From NCBI RefSeq assembly GCF_013376105.1, contig NZ_JAAMFM010000001.1, positions 186,001 to 250,000 of the forward strand: a stretch of DNA of 64,000 nucleotides, given 5' to 3'. Origin of the DNA: Arthrobacter wenxiniae. Its GTDB lineage: Bacteria > Actinomycetota > Actinomycetes > Actinomycetales > Micrococcaceae. The notes beneath the pieces were generated by a model. That model ran no database searches. It was given only the letters and a program-made list of their open reading frames with translations, and was not told where the DNA came from. A program made the translations under genes and the position numbers. Every line of letters starts with the position of its first letter. Positions within the stretch are counted from its first letter, which is position 1. Below, in pieces: positions 54,648 to 63,957 of this stretch.

Positions 54648-56873
54648 ATGGCAGCAAAAAAACACCCCATTTTCGATACCGCCACAACCCTCGGAAAACT
54701 TATGCTCTTCCTTGGCGTGAGCGCAGTGTGTGGTGTCCTGGTCGCCGGTCTGATGGTTCCCGCGGTGGCGCTGACGGGCAACACCGCCACCTCCTCGATC
54801 GACTTTTTTGACCAGCTTCCGGATGAGATGAACGTGGGAGTGCCGGCCCAGTCGTCGAAGATCCTGGCCGCCGACGGTTCCGAGCTGGCCACTTTTTACG
54901 ACCAGAACCGCACGGCTGTAAAGCTTGCCGACATTTCCCCCTTCATGAAGAAGGCCGTCATCGCCGTCGAGGACGCGCGCTACTACCAGCACGGCGGGAT
55001 TGACACCAAGGGACTGATGCGCGCCGTGGTGTCCATGGTGCAGGGAGGCGGCCGCCAGGGCGCCTCCACCATCACCCAGCAGTACGTGAACAACGTCATC
55101 ATCCAGACCTACGCCGCCAACGGCGAGTACGACAAAATCAAGCTGGGCGGTGACAAGACGGCTGGCGACAAGGTCCGCGAGATCAAGCTCGCCATCGCCA
55201 TGGAGAAGAAGTACTCCAAGGACGACATCCTGCAGGGCTACCTGAACTGGGTGCTGTTCGCCAATGGCAACTACGGCGTTGAAGCCGCCGCCTCCTACTA
55301 TTTCGGCGTCCACGCCAAGGACCTGACGCTGCCGCAGGCGGCCCTGCTGGCGGGCGTCGTCAACAGCCCCACCATCTACGATCCGGTCGCCAACCCGGAC
55401 AACGCGATTGCCCGGCGCAACCTGGTGCTGGCCAACATGCTTGACCAGAAGATGATCGACAAGAAGCAGTACGACGGCGCCGTCAAGGCCAAGATCGACC
55501 TCAAGATCCACGCGAACAAGAACGGCTGCACCACGGCCGTGCGCGCGGAATACTTCTGCGAATACGTCACCAACCTGATAGTCAACGACGCCCGCTACGG
55601 CAAGACCAAGTCCGACCGCGAGAAGTTGCTGTACCAGGGCGGCCTGACGGTCAAGACCACGCTGGACCCGAAACTGCAGGATGCGGCCCAGGCCCAGTTT
55701 GCCAACTTCACGCCCATGACCAACAACCCGGACAAGGTGGGCCAGGCGCTGGTGACGGTGCAGCCCAAGACCGGCAACATCCTGGCCATGGCGCAGAACA
55801 CGAAACTCCATGCCCCCAAGGGCCAGTGGAGCACCGAGTACAACTTCACGGTGGACAAGTTCGACAAGGGCGGCAACTCGCTGGGCGGTTCGGGCGGCTT
55901 TGACGTGGGCTCCACGATCAAGCCTTTCACCTACGCCGAATGGCTCAACTCGGGCCACAAGATCAACGACATGGTGGACGCCTCGGTGCGCAAGTACCCT
56001 CTCGGCTTCCCCTGGCGGAACAGCTGCGGTTCGTCCACCGGCATTTATGACAACAACTACCCCGGATCCCAGGACCTGCAGAACGCCGAGGACGGCCGCT
56101 ACAGTCCCATCACTGCCCACATGGGCCTGGTGCTGTCGCTGAACACGGCAACAGTTGCCGAGGCGGCCCAGCTGGACCTCTGCAACATCCAGAAAATGAT
56201 GACGGCCACCGGCATCCACCTGGGCCAGGACCCGAACAAGCCCTATGACCTCTCCAATGTCTCCAGCCTGCTGGGGAGCGGCGAGGTGGCACCGCTGACC
56301 ATGGCCTCGGCCTTTGCCACCTTCGCCTCGGGCGGAGTGCACTGCGATCCCGTGGCCTTGGTGTCCATCACCAACGCCAAGGGCGACAAGTTCCCCGTGC
56401 CGGGCGCCAACTGCAAGCAGGCGGTCAGGCCCGAGGTGGCCGCCGGCGTGGTCCACACCCTCCAGCAGGTCCTGGTCAACGGCTCCGGTTGGCAGATCGG
56501 GCTCCGGTACCCTGCCGGCGCCAAGACCGGCACCACGAACGACTCCCAGCAGACGTGGACCACCGGCTTCACGAAGGGCCTGGTCACTTCCTCCTGGGTC
56601 GGCAGCCCGGAAGACAAGAACCGGTCCAACAACGGCAAACTGATCGCCGGCCAGCGAATTCCCTATGTGGACGGCGCCACCTACGCGGGCAAGGCCTGGC
56701 AAAGCTACATGAACGCCATTGCCGGCAACTACGACACCGGCGGTTTCCCGGAGCCGCCGGCCAGCATGCTCAACCCGATCGTGGTGGCCCCGCCGCCCAG
56801 CGCCGCCAAGGACGACGCAAAGAACGCCACCAAGCCCAGCACGGCCCCCAAGGATCCCAAAAAGAAGGACTAG
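54648..56873 (+). CDS. ponA: Class A penicillin-binding protein (bifunctional transglycosylase/transpeptidase)
   Basis: A 741-residue peptidoglycan synthase. One N-terminal membrane helix (LMLFLGVSAVCGVLVAGLMV) is followed by the GT51 glycosyltransferase (catalytic Glu in AVIAVEDARYYQHGGID; GASTITQQYVNN). The transpeptidase has the SxxK serine in DVGSTIKPF (S about 422), SxN in LSLNTATVAEA and KTGTT near 626. There is no PASTA domain, and the C-terminus ends in a Lys/Asp tail (KDPKKKD). This is the ponA2-equivalent gene. It is divergent from DUF4177/ridA; the metallophosphoesterase gene follows by 12 bp. Confidence 0.96.
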   Translation: MAAKKHPIFDTATTLGKLMLFLGVSAVCGVLVAGLMVPAVALTGNTATSSIDFFDQLPDEMNVGVPAQSSKILAADGSELATFYDQNRTAVKLADISPFMKKAVIAVEDARYYQHGGIDTKGLMRAVVSMVQGGGRQGASTITQQYVNNVIIQTYAANGEYDKIKLGGDKTAGDKVREIKLAIAMEKKYSKDDILQGYLNWVLFANGNYGVEAAASYYFGVHAKDLTLPQAALLAGVVNSPTIYDPVANPDNAIARRNLVLANMLDQKMIDKKQYDGAVKAKIDLKIHANKNGCTTAVRAEYFCEYVTNLIVNDARYGKTKSDREKLLYQGGLTVKTTLDPKLQDAAQAQFANFTPMTNNPDKVGQALVTVQPKTGNILAMAQNTKLHAPKGQWSTEYNFTVDKFDKGGNSLGGSGGFDVGSTIKPFTYAEWLNSGHKINDMVDASVRKYPLGFPWRNSCGSSTGIYDNNYPGSQDLQNAEDGRYSPITAHMGLVLSLNTATVAEAAQLDLCNIQKMMTATGIHLGQDPNKPYDLSNVSSLLGSGEVAPLTMASAFATFASGGVHCDPVALVSITNAKGDKFPVPGANCKQAVRPEVAAGVVHTLQQVLVNGSGWQIGLRYPAGAKTGTTNDSQQTWTTGFTKGLVTSSWVGSPEDKNRSNNGKLIAGQRIPYVDGATYAGKAWQSYMNAIAGNYDTGGFPEPPASMLNPIVVAPPPSAAKDDAKNATKPSTAPKDPKKKD

Positions 56874-56885
56874 GCTGCCAACACG

Positions 56886-57842
56886 ATGAGCACCCAACGC
56901 ACCCCGCACCCCCGCTTGGCCGCCCTGGGCTGGATGGCGGGCGTGGCCGCCGCCAGTGGCGTGGGGTGCGTCGCGTACGGCGCGCTGGTGGAACGCACCT
57001 GGTTCACCCTCCGGGACGAGCGGCTGGCCATCCTGCCGGCCGGCTCGAAGCCGTTCACGGTCCTGCACCTCTCCGACATCCACTTCTCCCCCGGCGAGCG
57101 CAAGAAGGCCACCTGGCTGCGCGGGCTGGCGGACCTCAAGCCGGACCTGGTGGTCAATACCGGGGACAACCTGAGCCACCCGGATTCGGTCAAGCCGCTG
57201 CTGGCCGCGCTGGCCCCGCTGATGGAGTTCACGGGCGTCTTCGTCCCCGGCTCCAACGACTACTTTGCCCCCCGGTTCAAGAACCCGCTCGCCTATCTGG
57301 GCGGCCCCTCGAGGCTTCCCGGGCAGGGCAGGCGGCGTCCGCTGGTCCTGGACACCGCCTCCCTGCACGACGGCTTCGGGATGGGCGGCTGGGTCAACCT
57401 CACGAACCGGGCCCAGTCCGTCCCGCTGGGTGGCATCCGCTTTGACTTCAGCGGTGTGGACGATCCCCATCTCAAGCGGGAGCGCTATGCCGGCTGGCCC
57501 CGCGGCTCCACCACCCAGGACTCGGCCCCGCACGTGAAGATTGCGGTGGCCCACGCACCGTACCAGCGGGTACTGGACCATTTCACCGCCGACGGCGCCG
57601 ACCTCATCCTGGCCGGCCACACCCACGGCGGCCAGGTCTGCATCCCGGGATATGGCGCCCTCGTCACCAACTGCGACCTCCCCACCTGGCGCGCCAAGGG
57701 CCTCCATGACTGGAGCGCCGGGGGACACACGACGCCGGTCAATGTCTCCGGCGGCATCGGCACCTCCCGCACGGCCCCCTTCCGCTTCGCCTGCCGCCCG
57801 GAAGCCGTGGTCCTCACCCTTACCGCCAGGGGCGCTGCGTAG
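56886..57842 (+). CDS. Metallophosphoesterase (YkuE-like)
   Basis: A 318-residue calcineurin-type phosphoesterase. Metal motifs in order are VLHLSDIHFSP, VNTGDNLSH, PGSNDYFAP (Asn in place of the usual GNH start), AVAHAPYQRV and LILAGHTHGGQV. An N-terminal hydrophobic stretch (LGWMAGVAAASGVGCVAYGAL) suggests a membrane anchor or signal. It follows ponA by 12 bp and is probably co-transcribed, as Rv3683 with ponA2, which points to an envelope role. Substrate unknown. Confidence 0.92.
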   Translation: MSTQRTPHPRLAALGWMAGVAAASGVGCVAYGALVERTWFTLRDERLAILPAGSKPFTVLHLSDIHFSPGERKKATWLRGLADLKPDLVVNTGDNLSHPDSVKPLLAALAPLMEFTGVFVPGSNDYFAPRFKNPLAYLGGPSRLPGQGRRRPLVLDTASLHDGFGMGGWVNLTNRAQSVPLGGIRFDFSGVDDPHLKRERYAGWPRGSTTQDSAPHVKIAVAHAPYQRVLDHFTADGADLILAGHTHGGQVCIPGYGALVTNCDLPTWRAKGLHDWSAGGHTTPVNVSGGIGTSRTAPFRFACRPEAVVLTLTARGAA

Positions 57843-57881
57843 GCAGGCCCCGCCCCGCCGTCGAACGCGGCAGGGCAGCTG

Positions 57882-58784
57882 CACACTGGCGACGTCTCCG
57901 GCGCCCTGCTCTACATGAACACGGCGCTGAACATGAACGCAGTCCAGGAAGCGACCGTTGTCAGCGCGTTGCTGTTCCCCGGCGCCGCGGCCGGCGCCTT
58001 GGTTGGGGGCCGCCTGGCCGACCGGCTGGGACGCCGCGGCACACTGCTGGCCTGTGCGGGGCTGTTCCTCGTCGGCGCCCTGGGCTGCGCCCTGGCTCCG
58101 ACGGTGTCCATCATGATCGCCTTCCGAATCATCCTGGGGCTGGGCGTCGGCGCGGCCGCCGTGACCTGCCCGCTCTACCTGGCCGAAATGGCTCCCACCC
58201 ACCTCCGCGGGAGGATGGTCACCATCAACGAACTCATGATCGTCACCGGCTAGATGCTGGCCTTTGCGATCAACGCCCTCCTCGATGCCCTGATCCACAA
58301 CAACGAGGTGTGGCGCATCATGCTGGCCGTCGCATCGGTTCCGGCCATCGCCCTGCTGGCGGGCATGCTCCTGGAAAAGAGCGGGCTGGGCGTCAGCGCT
58401 TCGCTGGTGGCCACCGTCGCCGTCGGCGTCACCTCGGTGTTGACCACGGTGCTGGGCATCTGGCTGCTCGGGTATGTGGGCCGCCGGCGCATGCTCGTCA
58501 TCGGCTTCTCCGGAGTGGTCGGCGCACAGGCCCTGCTCGCGGTCGTCTTCCTGCTGCCGCAGTCGGATGTGGTCAGCTACGTCATCCTGGCCGCCGTGAT
58601 CTCATTTCTGTTCCCGATCGTCAACCAGGCCCTGGGCTCCACCGGGACATTCAGCCTGTTTGTCCTCGTCAACCTGGCCTCCCTCGGCTTCGTGTTGAAG
58701 TTCGTGCCGGAAACCAGGGGCCGCTCGCTGGAGGAGCTCGAGGAACACTTCCGCAGCTCCGGCGAAGCCACGGCCGCCGGCTAA
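57882..58784 (+). pseudogene. Decayed MFS sugar transporter
   Basis: Sequence similarity to the sugar porter family starts abruptly inside helix 1 (TGDVSGALLYM) with no start codon or preceding Met in place. The first half runs to ELMIVTG and then meets an in-frame TAG at 58251 where relatives, including the intact transporter at 62533, have Gln (IVTGQFLAF). Reading continues in the same frame to 58784. The second half lacks about 100 residues between helix 6 and EKSGLG, and helices 10-11 are cut short before the normal end VPETRGRSLEELEEHF. Amber codon plus deletions show loss of function. Confidence 0.9.
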
Positions 58785-58785
58785 A

Positions 58786-59559
58786 ATGGCCGGCCGCCAT
58801 GGCCCACGTGAATACCGGGCGGCCGAGGCGCTGGGCTATTCGCCCAACCGCCTCGCCAGCCGCCTGGCCAGCCGCAGCACGCAGACCCTCGGGCTGCTGC
58901 TGGACCTCCATAACCCGGTTTTCGCCGACATGTACGACGGCGTGGCGCGCCGGGTTGCCGACAGCCGCCATCAGCTGATGGTCGCCGTCGGCTCCACCGA
59001 TGTGGACGACGGGCGCGCGGCCATCAAGTCGCTCGTGGACCTGCGCGTTGACGGGATCATCCTGGCGGGATTCATCGGTGACCCGGAACAGCTGCTGCCC
59101 ATGCTGCACGGCACGCCCGCGGTGGTGCTCAGCCGGGACATTGACATCCCCGGAATCGACTACGTCCACACCGACGACCTGGCCGGCGCCGCCGCGCTGC
59201 TGGAGCGGCCCGGCCCGCCCCCGACCGCCATCTTTGCCTACAACGACCTCTCAGCCGTGGGGGCCATCGAGGAACTGGTGCGCCGCGGCCTGCGCGTACC
59301 CCAGGACGTGTCGGTGGTGGGCTACGACAACTCGGACCTGGCGTCGTCCCCGCTGCTGGGCATGACGTCCGTCGACCCCAACAGCACCGGGCTCGGCATG
59401 GCGGCCGCCGGCCTCCTGCTGGCCCGGCTCGGAGGTGAAAACGCCGGGGAGATGCCGCAGGGCTTCACGCCAACGCTCGTTGCCCGGACCACGAGCGCGG
59501 CGCCCCCGCCCTCCACCGGGGTCGCGGCAGCAAGCCGTGGCCCACATCCCTTGCATTAA
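58786..59559 (+). pseudogene. Truncated LacI-family regulator
   Basis: An open frame of 257 codons that lacks the DNA-binding domain. It starts at the hinge (AAEALGYSPNRLASRLASR), so the ~45-residue HTH is gone. The core has the usual LGLLLDLHNPVFADMYDGV, but ~60 residues are missing between DDLAGAAALLE and PTAIFAYNDLSAVG. It can fold only in part and cannot bind DNA by the usual route. It follows the decayed transporter by one base, which suggests that both belonged to one lost uptake system. Confidence 0.85.
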
Positions 59560-59579
59560 GTTTGTCCTGACAATAGGAT
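59551..59579 (+). promoter_or_regulatory. Predicted gntR promoter with internal operator
   Basis: TTGCAT (59551-59556) and TAGGAT (59574-59579) are 17 bp apart. The spacer ends with TTGTCCTGACAA (59562-59573), a perfect TTGTC-N2-GACAA palindrome of the kind bound by GntR/HutC regulators. This predicts autoregulation by the gene at 59649. Confidence 0.6.
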
Positions 59580-59648
59580 GATCCATGACCGCAGTTGGTG
59601 CCGCATCCAGCACCGCTCAGTCCACAGGACCCACCCTAGGAGCACCGA

Positions 59649-60389
59649 ATGGTCACCCCGCTGAACCTAAACATCGACCGTTCCTCGCCCGTGCCCCTTT
59701 ACCACCAGGTGGTCCAGGGCATCGAAGCCGCCATCCGCAGCGGGGGCCTGGAACCGGGCAGCAAGCTGGAAAACGAGATCGACCTGGCGGCGGCACTGAA
59801 CCTGTCCCGCCCCACCATGCGCAAGGCCATGGACGAGCTGGTCCGGGCCGGCCTGCTGGTCCGCAAGCGCGGCGTCGGCACCCAGGTGGTGGCCAGCCAG
59901 GTGCGCCGGCCGCTGGAGTTGTCGAGCCTCTACGACGACCTCATCGCCCGCGGGGGCAAGCCGAGCACCGACGTGTTGACGTTTTCCCACGTCGAGGCCG
60001 ACGCCGCCACCCGCGAGAAGCTGGCGCTCCACCCCGGCGCCAGGGTCTACCATTTCACCCGGCTGCGGAAGGTGGACGGCAAGCCGCTGGCCCTCATGGA
60101 GAACTGGGTCCGGGACGACATCGTCGCCTTTGACGAGACCGCCCTGGGGGCGGCGGGACTGTACGGCATCCTGCGCCAGGGAGGCGTGAACTTCCGCCTC
60201 GCCACGCAGCGGGTCGGGGCCATGATCGCCAACGACTACCAGGCCCCGCTGCTGGACACCACGCCCGGCGCCGCCCTCGTCACGATGGAGCGCACAGCCG
60301 TGGATGACACCGGGCGCATGGTGGAGACCGGCCACCACGTCTACCGCGCGGACAACTACAGCTTTGAAATGACCCTGGTGCAGCGCTGA
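59649..60389 (+). CDS. GntR-family (HutC/UTRA) regulator
   Basis: A 246-residue regulator. The winged HTH holds PLYHQVVQGIEAAI and LNLSRPTMRKAMDELVRAGL (about 54-73); the C-terminal UTRA effector domain runs from about 95, ending HHVYRADNYSFEMTLVQR. It lies 31 bp upstream of iolB, so control of inositol genes is likely. ATG 59649 has TAGGAG upstream. A palindrome in its own promoter suggests autoregulation. The effector is unknown, perhaps a phosphorylated inositol intermediate. Confidence 0.92.
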   Translation: MVTPLNLNIDRSSPVPLYHQVVQGIEAAIRSGGLEPGSKLENEIDLAAALNLSRPTMRKAMDELVRAGLLVRKRGVGTQVVASQVRRPLELSSLYDDLIARGGKPSTDVLTFSHVEADAATREKLALHPGARVYHFTRLRKVDGKPLALMENWVRDDIVAFDETALGAAGLYGILRQGGVNFRLATQRVGAMIANDYQAPLLDTTPGAALVTMERTAVDDTGRMVETGHHVYRADNYSFEMTLVQR

Positions 60390-60420
60390 CCGGCGCTTTT
60401 CAACCGAAGGAACTCCCCGC

Positions 60421-61314
60421 ATGAGCAACTGGGTATACCCGCTGGGCTCGGCCCGCGACGGCGTCTGGGACGTCTCGCTTGGCACCTCCGATTCTGCCCT
60501 GGCCGTGGACGGCTGGGCCCACACCGGGCTGAAGGTGGCCACGCTGGAGCCGGGTGCCGGCGTCGAGCTTCCCGCCGCGGCCGAGGAACGCATCATCATC
60601 CCGCTCAGCGGTGCGTTCACGGCCACGGTTGACGGCACGGGCTACGTCCTCGCCGGACGCCCCAACGTCTTCAGCGGGCCCTCCGACGTGCTGTACACCG
60701 GGATCGGCAGGGCTGCCGCCGTGACCTCGCCCGGCGGCGGGCGCGTGGCGGTTGCCACCGCCCCGGCCCGGGAGGGCCACCCCACCCGCCTCATCACGGC
60801 CGCCGAGATTCCCGTGGAGCTGCGCGGCGCCGGCAACTGCTCCCGCCAGGTGCACAACTTCGGCACGCCGGCGGCCCTGGAGGCGGACCGGTTCATCGTG
60901 TGCGAGGTCATCACCCCCGCCGGAAACTGGTCCTCCTACCCGCCGCACAAGCACGACGTGGAACGGGACGGCGAGACGGCCCTGGAGGAGATCTACTACT
61001 TCGAGACCCAGGTTGCCGCAGGCTCCCCCGCCCCGTCCGACGCGGACGCGATCGGCTACCAGCGCGTTTACGCCTCCGACGACCGCCCCATTGACGTCAA
61101 CGCGGAGGTGCGCACGGGCGACACCGTCCTGGTGCCCTATGGCTGGCACGGCCCCGCCATGGCCGCCCCCGGCTACGACCTCTACTACCTCAACGTCATG
61201 GCCGGCCCCGGCCCGGTCCGCGAGTGGCTCATCAGCGACGACCCCCATCACGGCTGGGTCCGCCAGACCTGGGACGCGGCCGCCATCGACCCGAGGCTCC
61301 CCTTCGGACGGTAA
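60421..61314 (+). CDS. iolB: 5-deoxy-glucuronate isomerase
   Basis: A 297-residue bicupin isomerase of myo-inositol catabolism, which converts 5-deoxy-glucuronate to 2-deoxy-5-keto-gluconate. Metal ligands appear in YPPHKHDVERDG followed by EEIYYFE, and a last His in VLVPYGWHGPAMAAPGYDLYYLN. The length is standard. It is directly behind gntR, with GAAGGAA upstream of its ATG. The other iol enzymes (IolC, IolD, IolE) are not in the window; they may continue beyond the right edge. Confidence 0.95.
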   Translation: MSNWVYPLGSARDGVWDVSLGTSDSALAVDGWAHTGLKVATLEPGAGVELPAAAEERIIIPLSGAFTATVDGTGYVLAGRPNVFSGPSDVLYTGIGRAAAVTSPGGGRVAVATAPAREGHPTRLITAAEIPVELRGAGNCSRQVHNFGTPAALEADRFIVCEVITPAGNWSSYPPHKHDVERDGETALEEIYYFETQVAAGSPAPSDADAIGYQRVYASDDRPIDVNAEVRTGDTVLVPYGWHGPAMAAPGYDLYYLNVMAGPGPVREWLISDDPHHGWVRQTWDAAAIDPRLPFGR

Positions 61315-61318
61315 TTTT

Positions 61319-61400
61319 ATGGCACGACGCCGGTGATTGAGCCTGTTGAACTCAAGGTCTCGACGCGCTCGCAGAGCTCGCTGCTCGACCACCGGGGCGC
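61319..61400. repeat. Probable dispersed intergenic repeat
   Basis: The stretch TGATTGAGCCTGTTGAACTC followed by an AGGTCTCGACGCGCTC block and CTCGCTGCTCGACCACCGG looks like the intergenic repeats (TTGAGCxTGTCGAAA ... CTCGACCACCGG) common in Arthrobacter and relatives. It lies between convergent iolB and the dehydrogenase gene. The rest of 61401-61516 shows nothing I can support. Confidence 0.5.
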
Positions 61401-61516
61401 CGGCACGAGGCGGGGAGCCGGTGTTTCCGTAGGCCGCGTAGAGGAGACCGTAAGGCCGCTCGCGGCCGTCGGTCGGATAGCGGCCGGGGGAATGCCGGCT
61501 CGCCCGCAGCAGGTGG

Positions 61517-62536
61517 CTACACGGCCACCCGGACCGGCGCGCCGGTGAGCAGGGACTCCTGGGCGGCGTCGGCCACCTTGGACGCCGCCACGGCGTCTTC
61601 GGCCGTGCACGGGTTGGGACGCAGGCCCTGGATGAGCTCCACGAAGGCCGCCAGCTCGGAGACGTAGGCGCCCGCGAAGCGCTCGGCGAAGGTCTGGTGC
61701 GGGGTGCCGGACGGGAATGCCACGCCGGGCTCGGCGGACTTGAGCGCGGCCTGCCCGTCGAGCCCCACCATGACGGACCCCTTCGAGCCCTGGAGCTCGA
61801 GGCGGACGTCGTGCCCGGCGCCGTTGTAGCGGGTGGCGGCCACCGTGCCGACAGTGCCGTCGTCAAAGGTGATGACGGCCAGCGCGGTGTCCACGTCGCC
61901 CACCTCCCCGATGGCGGGGTCGCCGTTGTTGGATCCCCGGGAGTAGACCTCCACGATTTCCCGCCCCGTCAGCCAGCGCAGGATGTCGAAGTCGTGCACG
62001 GAGCAGTCGCGGAACAGCCCGCCGGAGGTGGCCAGGAATTCGACCGGGGGCGGTGTCATGTCGCCCGTGATGGCGCGGAGGGAGTGGATCCAGCCCAGCT
62101 CGCCGGCGTCGTAGGCGCGCTTGGCCTCCAGGTAGCCGGCGTCGAAGCGGCGCTGGTGCCCGATCTGGACCACGCCGCCGTGGTCGCGGATGTAGTCGAG
62201 GACAGGCAACGACTCGGCCACGTTCACCCCGACGGGCTTCTCACAGAACACCGGGACACCCGCGTCAACGCCTGCCTTGATCAGCTCGGGGTGCGTGGCG
62301 GTGCCGGTGGCGATGAGCAGCCCGTCAATCCCGGCGGCGAGCAGCCCGTTCACGGAGGGCACGAATTCGGCGCCGAGCCCGGCGGCAACGGTGCGGGCGT
62401 GCTCCGCCGCGACGTCCGTGAGCTTGAGCTCAACGCGGACGCCGGGCGCCAGCGCCTTGTTGAGGGCGGCGATGTTGGTGGCGTGCATGACGCCGATCCG
62501 CCCCACTCCGACCAGGCCCAGGGTGATGGTTTTCAT
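61517..62536 (-). CDS. iolG: Gfo/Idh/MocA oxidoreductase, inositol 2-dehydrogenase type
   Basis: A 339-residue NAD-dependent dehydrogenase. The Rossmann motif is [17 protein letters not shown]; the catalytic motif [11 protein letters not shown] has the Lys, and the active-site [15 protein letters not shown] carries Asp and His as in IolG. It probably oxidises myo-inositol or a close sugar to the keto form; exact specificity is inferred from the iolB neighbourhood. The ATG overlaps the transporter stop as ATGA. The frame stays open far upstream, but only this start fits the family. Confidence 0.88.
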   Translation of the reverse strand: MKTITLGLVGVGRIGVMHATNIAALNKALAPGVRVELKLTDVAAEHARTVAAGLGAEFVPSVNGLLAAGIDGLLIATGTATHPELIKAGVDAGVPVFCEKPVGVNVAESLPVLDYIRDHGGVVQIGHQRRFDAGYLEAKRAYDAGELGWIHSLRAITGDMTPPPVEFLATSGGLFRDCSVHDFDILRWLTGREIVEVYSRGSNNGDPAIGEVGDVDTALAVITFDDGTVGTVAATRYNGAGHDVRLELQGSKGSVMVGLDGQAALKSAEPGVAFPSGTPHQTFAERFAGAYVSELAAFVELIQGLRPNPCTAEDAVAASKVADAAQESLLTGAPVRVAV

Positions 62537-63957
62537 GCGGATTCCTTGCTCTTGAAGTAGTGTTCCAGCTCTTCCAGGGACTTGCCGCGTGTTTCCGGGA
62601 CCACCTTCTTGACCCAGACGATGGCGCAGAGCTGCAGCGCCACGAAGATGAAGAAGGTGGCGGAGACGCCGATCCCGGACACGAGCTGGGGGAAGAAGAA
62701 GCCGATCAGGAAGTTCACCATCCACAGCACGAACACGCAGATGCCCATGCCCACCCCGCGCACATGGAGCGGGAAGATCTCCGCCATGGTCAGCCAGGTG
62801 ACGCAGCCGATGCATCCCTGCATGAACACCAGGAACACCACCATGCACAGCAGCACTAGGCAGCCGCGGAACAGGCTCTCGGGCACCACCAGGGAGACGG
62901 CGGCGAGGGCGGCCAGGGAAGACGCCGTGCCGCCCAGCCCCGTGACCAGCATGGCCTTGCGCGGCAACCTGGACATGAAGTACATGCCCGCCACCACGGC
63001 GGCCACGGAGACCACGCCGTTGAGAACGTTGGCCATGAGGGCGCCCCGGTCGCCGAAGCCGGAGGAGGAGAGGATGGACGTGCCGTAGTACATGATGGCG
63101 TTGATGCCGCTGATCTGGTTGATGACGGCCATGCCCAGCCCCACGATGAAGATCCGCCGGATCCACGGTACGGCCAGGTCCTGCACCGTGCCCAGCTTGG
63201 CCTTGTAGTCTTCGCGGGCGGCGTCGCGGACCTCCTCGAATTCACCCTTGACGTCTTCCGGGGCGCGGCCCTTGCGAAGCACCTCCAGGACGTCCTCGAA
63301 GCGGCCGCCGGCCGCGAGCCAGCGGGGGCTTTCCGGCAGCACCAGCATCCCGAACCACAGGATGACGGCGGGCAGCGTGGCAATCACCAGCATGTAGCGC
63401 CAAATGTGGCCGGCCTCCGGGAACAGGTTGCCCAGCAGCGCGTTGAAGGTGAACGCCAGGAACTGACCGGTCACGATCATGAGCTCGTTTTGCGTCACGA
63501 TCCGCCCGCGCTGGGCGGCCGGGGACATCTCGGCCAGGTAGACCGGCACAATGACGGAGGCGCCGCCGACGGCGAGCCCCAGGACGGTGCGGGCGAGCAC
63601 CAGCAGCGCGGTGGTGGGGGAAAGTGAACATCCGATGGTGGCGGCGGTGAAGATGACGGCCAGGCCCATGATGGTCCTGCGCCGGCCGAAGCGGTCGGAG
63701 AGCCGCCCGGCCGTGATGGCGCCAAACGCGGCGCCGAGCAGCAGCGTGGACGTGACCAGTCCCTCGGTCAACGGCGTCAGGCCAAGATCACGCTGCATGA
63801 ACGGCAGGGCGCCGTTGATGACGCCGGTGTCGTAGCCAAACAGCAATCCGCCAAAGGTGGAGAACAGGGCCACCTTCCGCATGAACTTCCGCGGCGCCAC
63901 CTGCGGGGCATGCGCGGCGGGCGCCGGGGCTGCCTGGTCCGTGGGCGTCCCCGCCAT
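62533..63957 (-). CDS. MFS sugar/inositol transporter (sugar porter family)
   Basis: A 474-residue transporter with 12 helices. Signatures are [16 protein letters not shown] in helix 1, [11 protein letters not shown] between 2 and 3, [13 protein letters not shown] after helix 6, QQ-region [12 protein letters not shown] in helix 7, and the ending [19 protein letters not shown]. It is the intact counterpart of the decayed copy at 57882 and most likely imports inositol by proton symport. ATG 63957 shares one base with the stop of the gene upstream, and its own stop overlaps the dehydrogenase start, so the three are one coupled operon. Confidence 0.92.
   Translation of the reverse strand: MAGTPTDQAAPAPAAHAPQVAPRKFMRKVALFSTFGGLLFGYDTGVINGALPFMQRDLGLTPLTEGLVTSTLLLGAAFGAITAGRLSDRFGRRRTIMGLAVIFTAATIGCSLSPTTALLVLARTVLGLAVGGASVIVPVYLAEMSPAAQRGRIVTQNELMIVTGQFLAFTFNALLGNLFPEAGHIWRYMLVIATLPAVILWFGMLVLPESPRWLAAGGRFEDVLEVLRKGRAPEDVKGEFEEVRDAAREDYKAKLGTVQDLAVPWIRRIFIVGLGMAVINQISGINAIMYYGTSILSSSGFGDRGALMANVLNGVVSVAAVVAGMYFMSRLPRKAMLVTGLGGTASSLAALAAVSLVVPESLFRGCLVLLCMVVFLVFMQGCIGCVTWLTMAEIFPLHVRGVGMGICVFVLWMVNFLIGFFFPQLVSGIGVSATFFIFVALQLCAIVWVKKVVPETRGKSLEELEHYFKSKESA

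Noticed and set aside
54615-58298. 1227-codon open frame on the minus strand
   Set aside because: It covers ponA, the metallophosphoesterase and the decayed transporter, all clearly coded on the + strand. Composition is low-complexity and no motif is present.
59585-60133. Possible leaderless peptide frame starting at the ATG after the gntR promoter
   Set aside because: It overlaps gntR out of frame and has shadow-type composition. The ATG lies about where transcription should begin, probably by chance.
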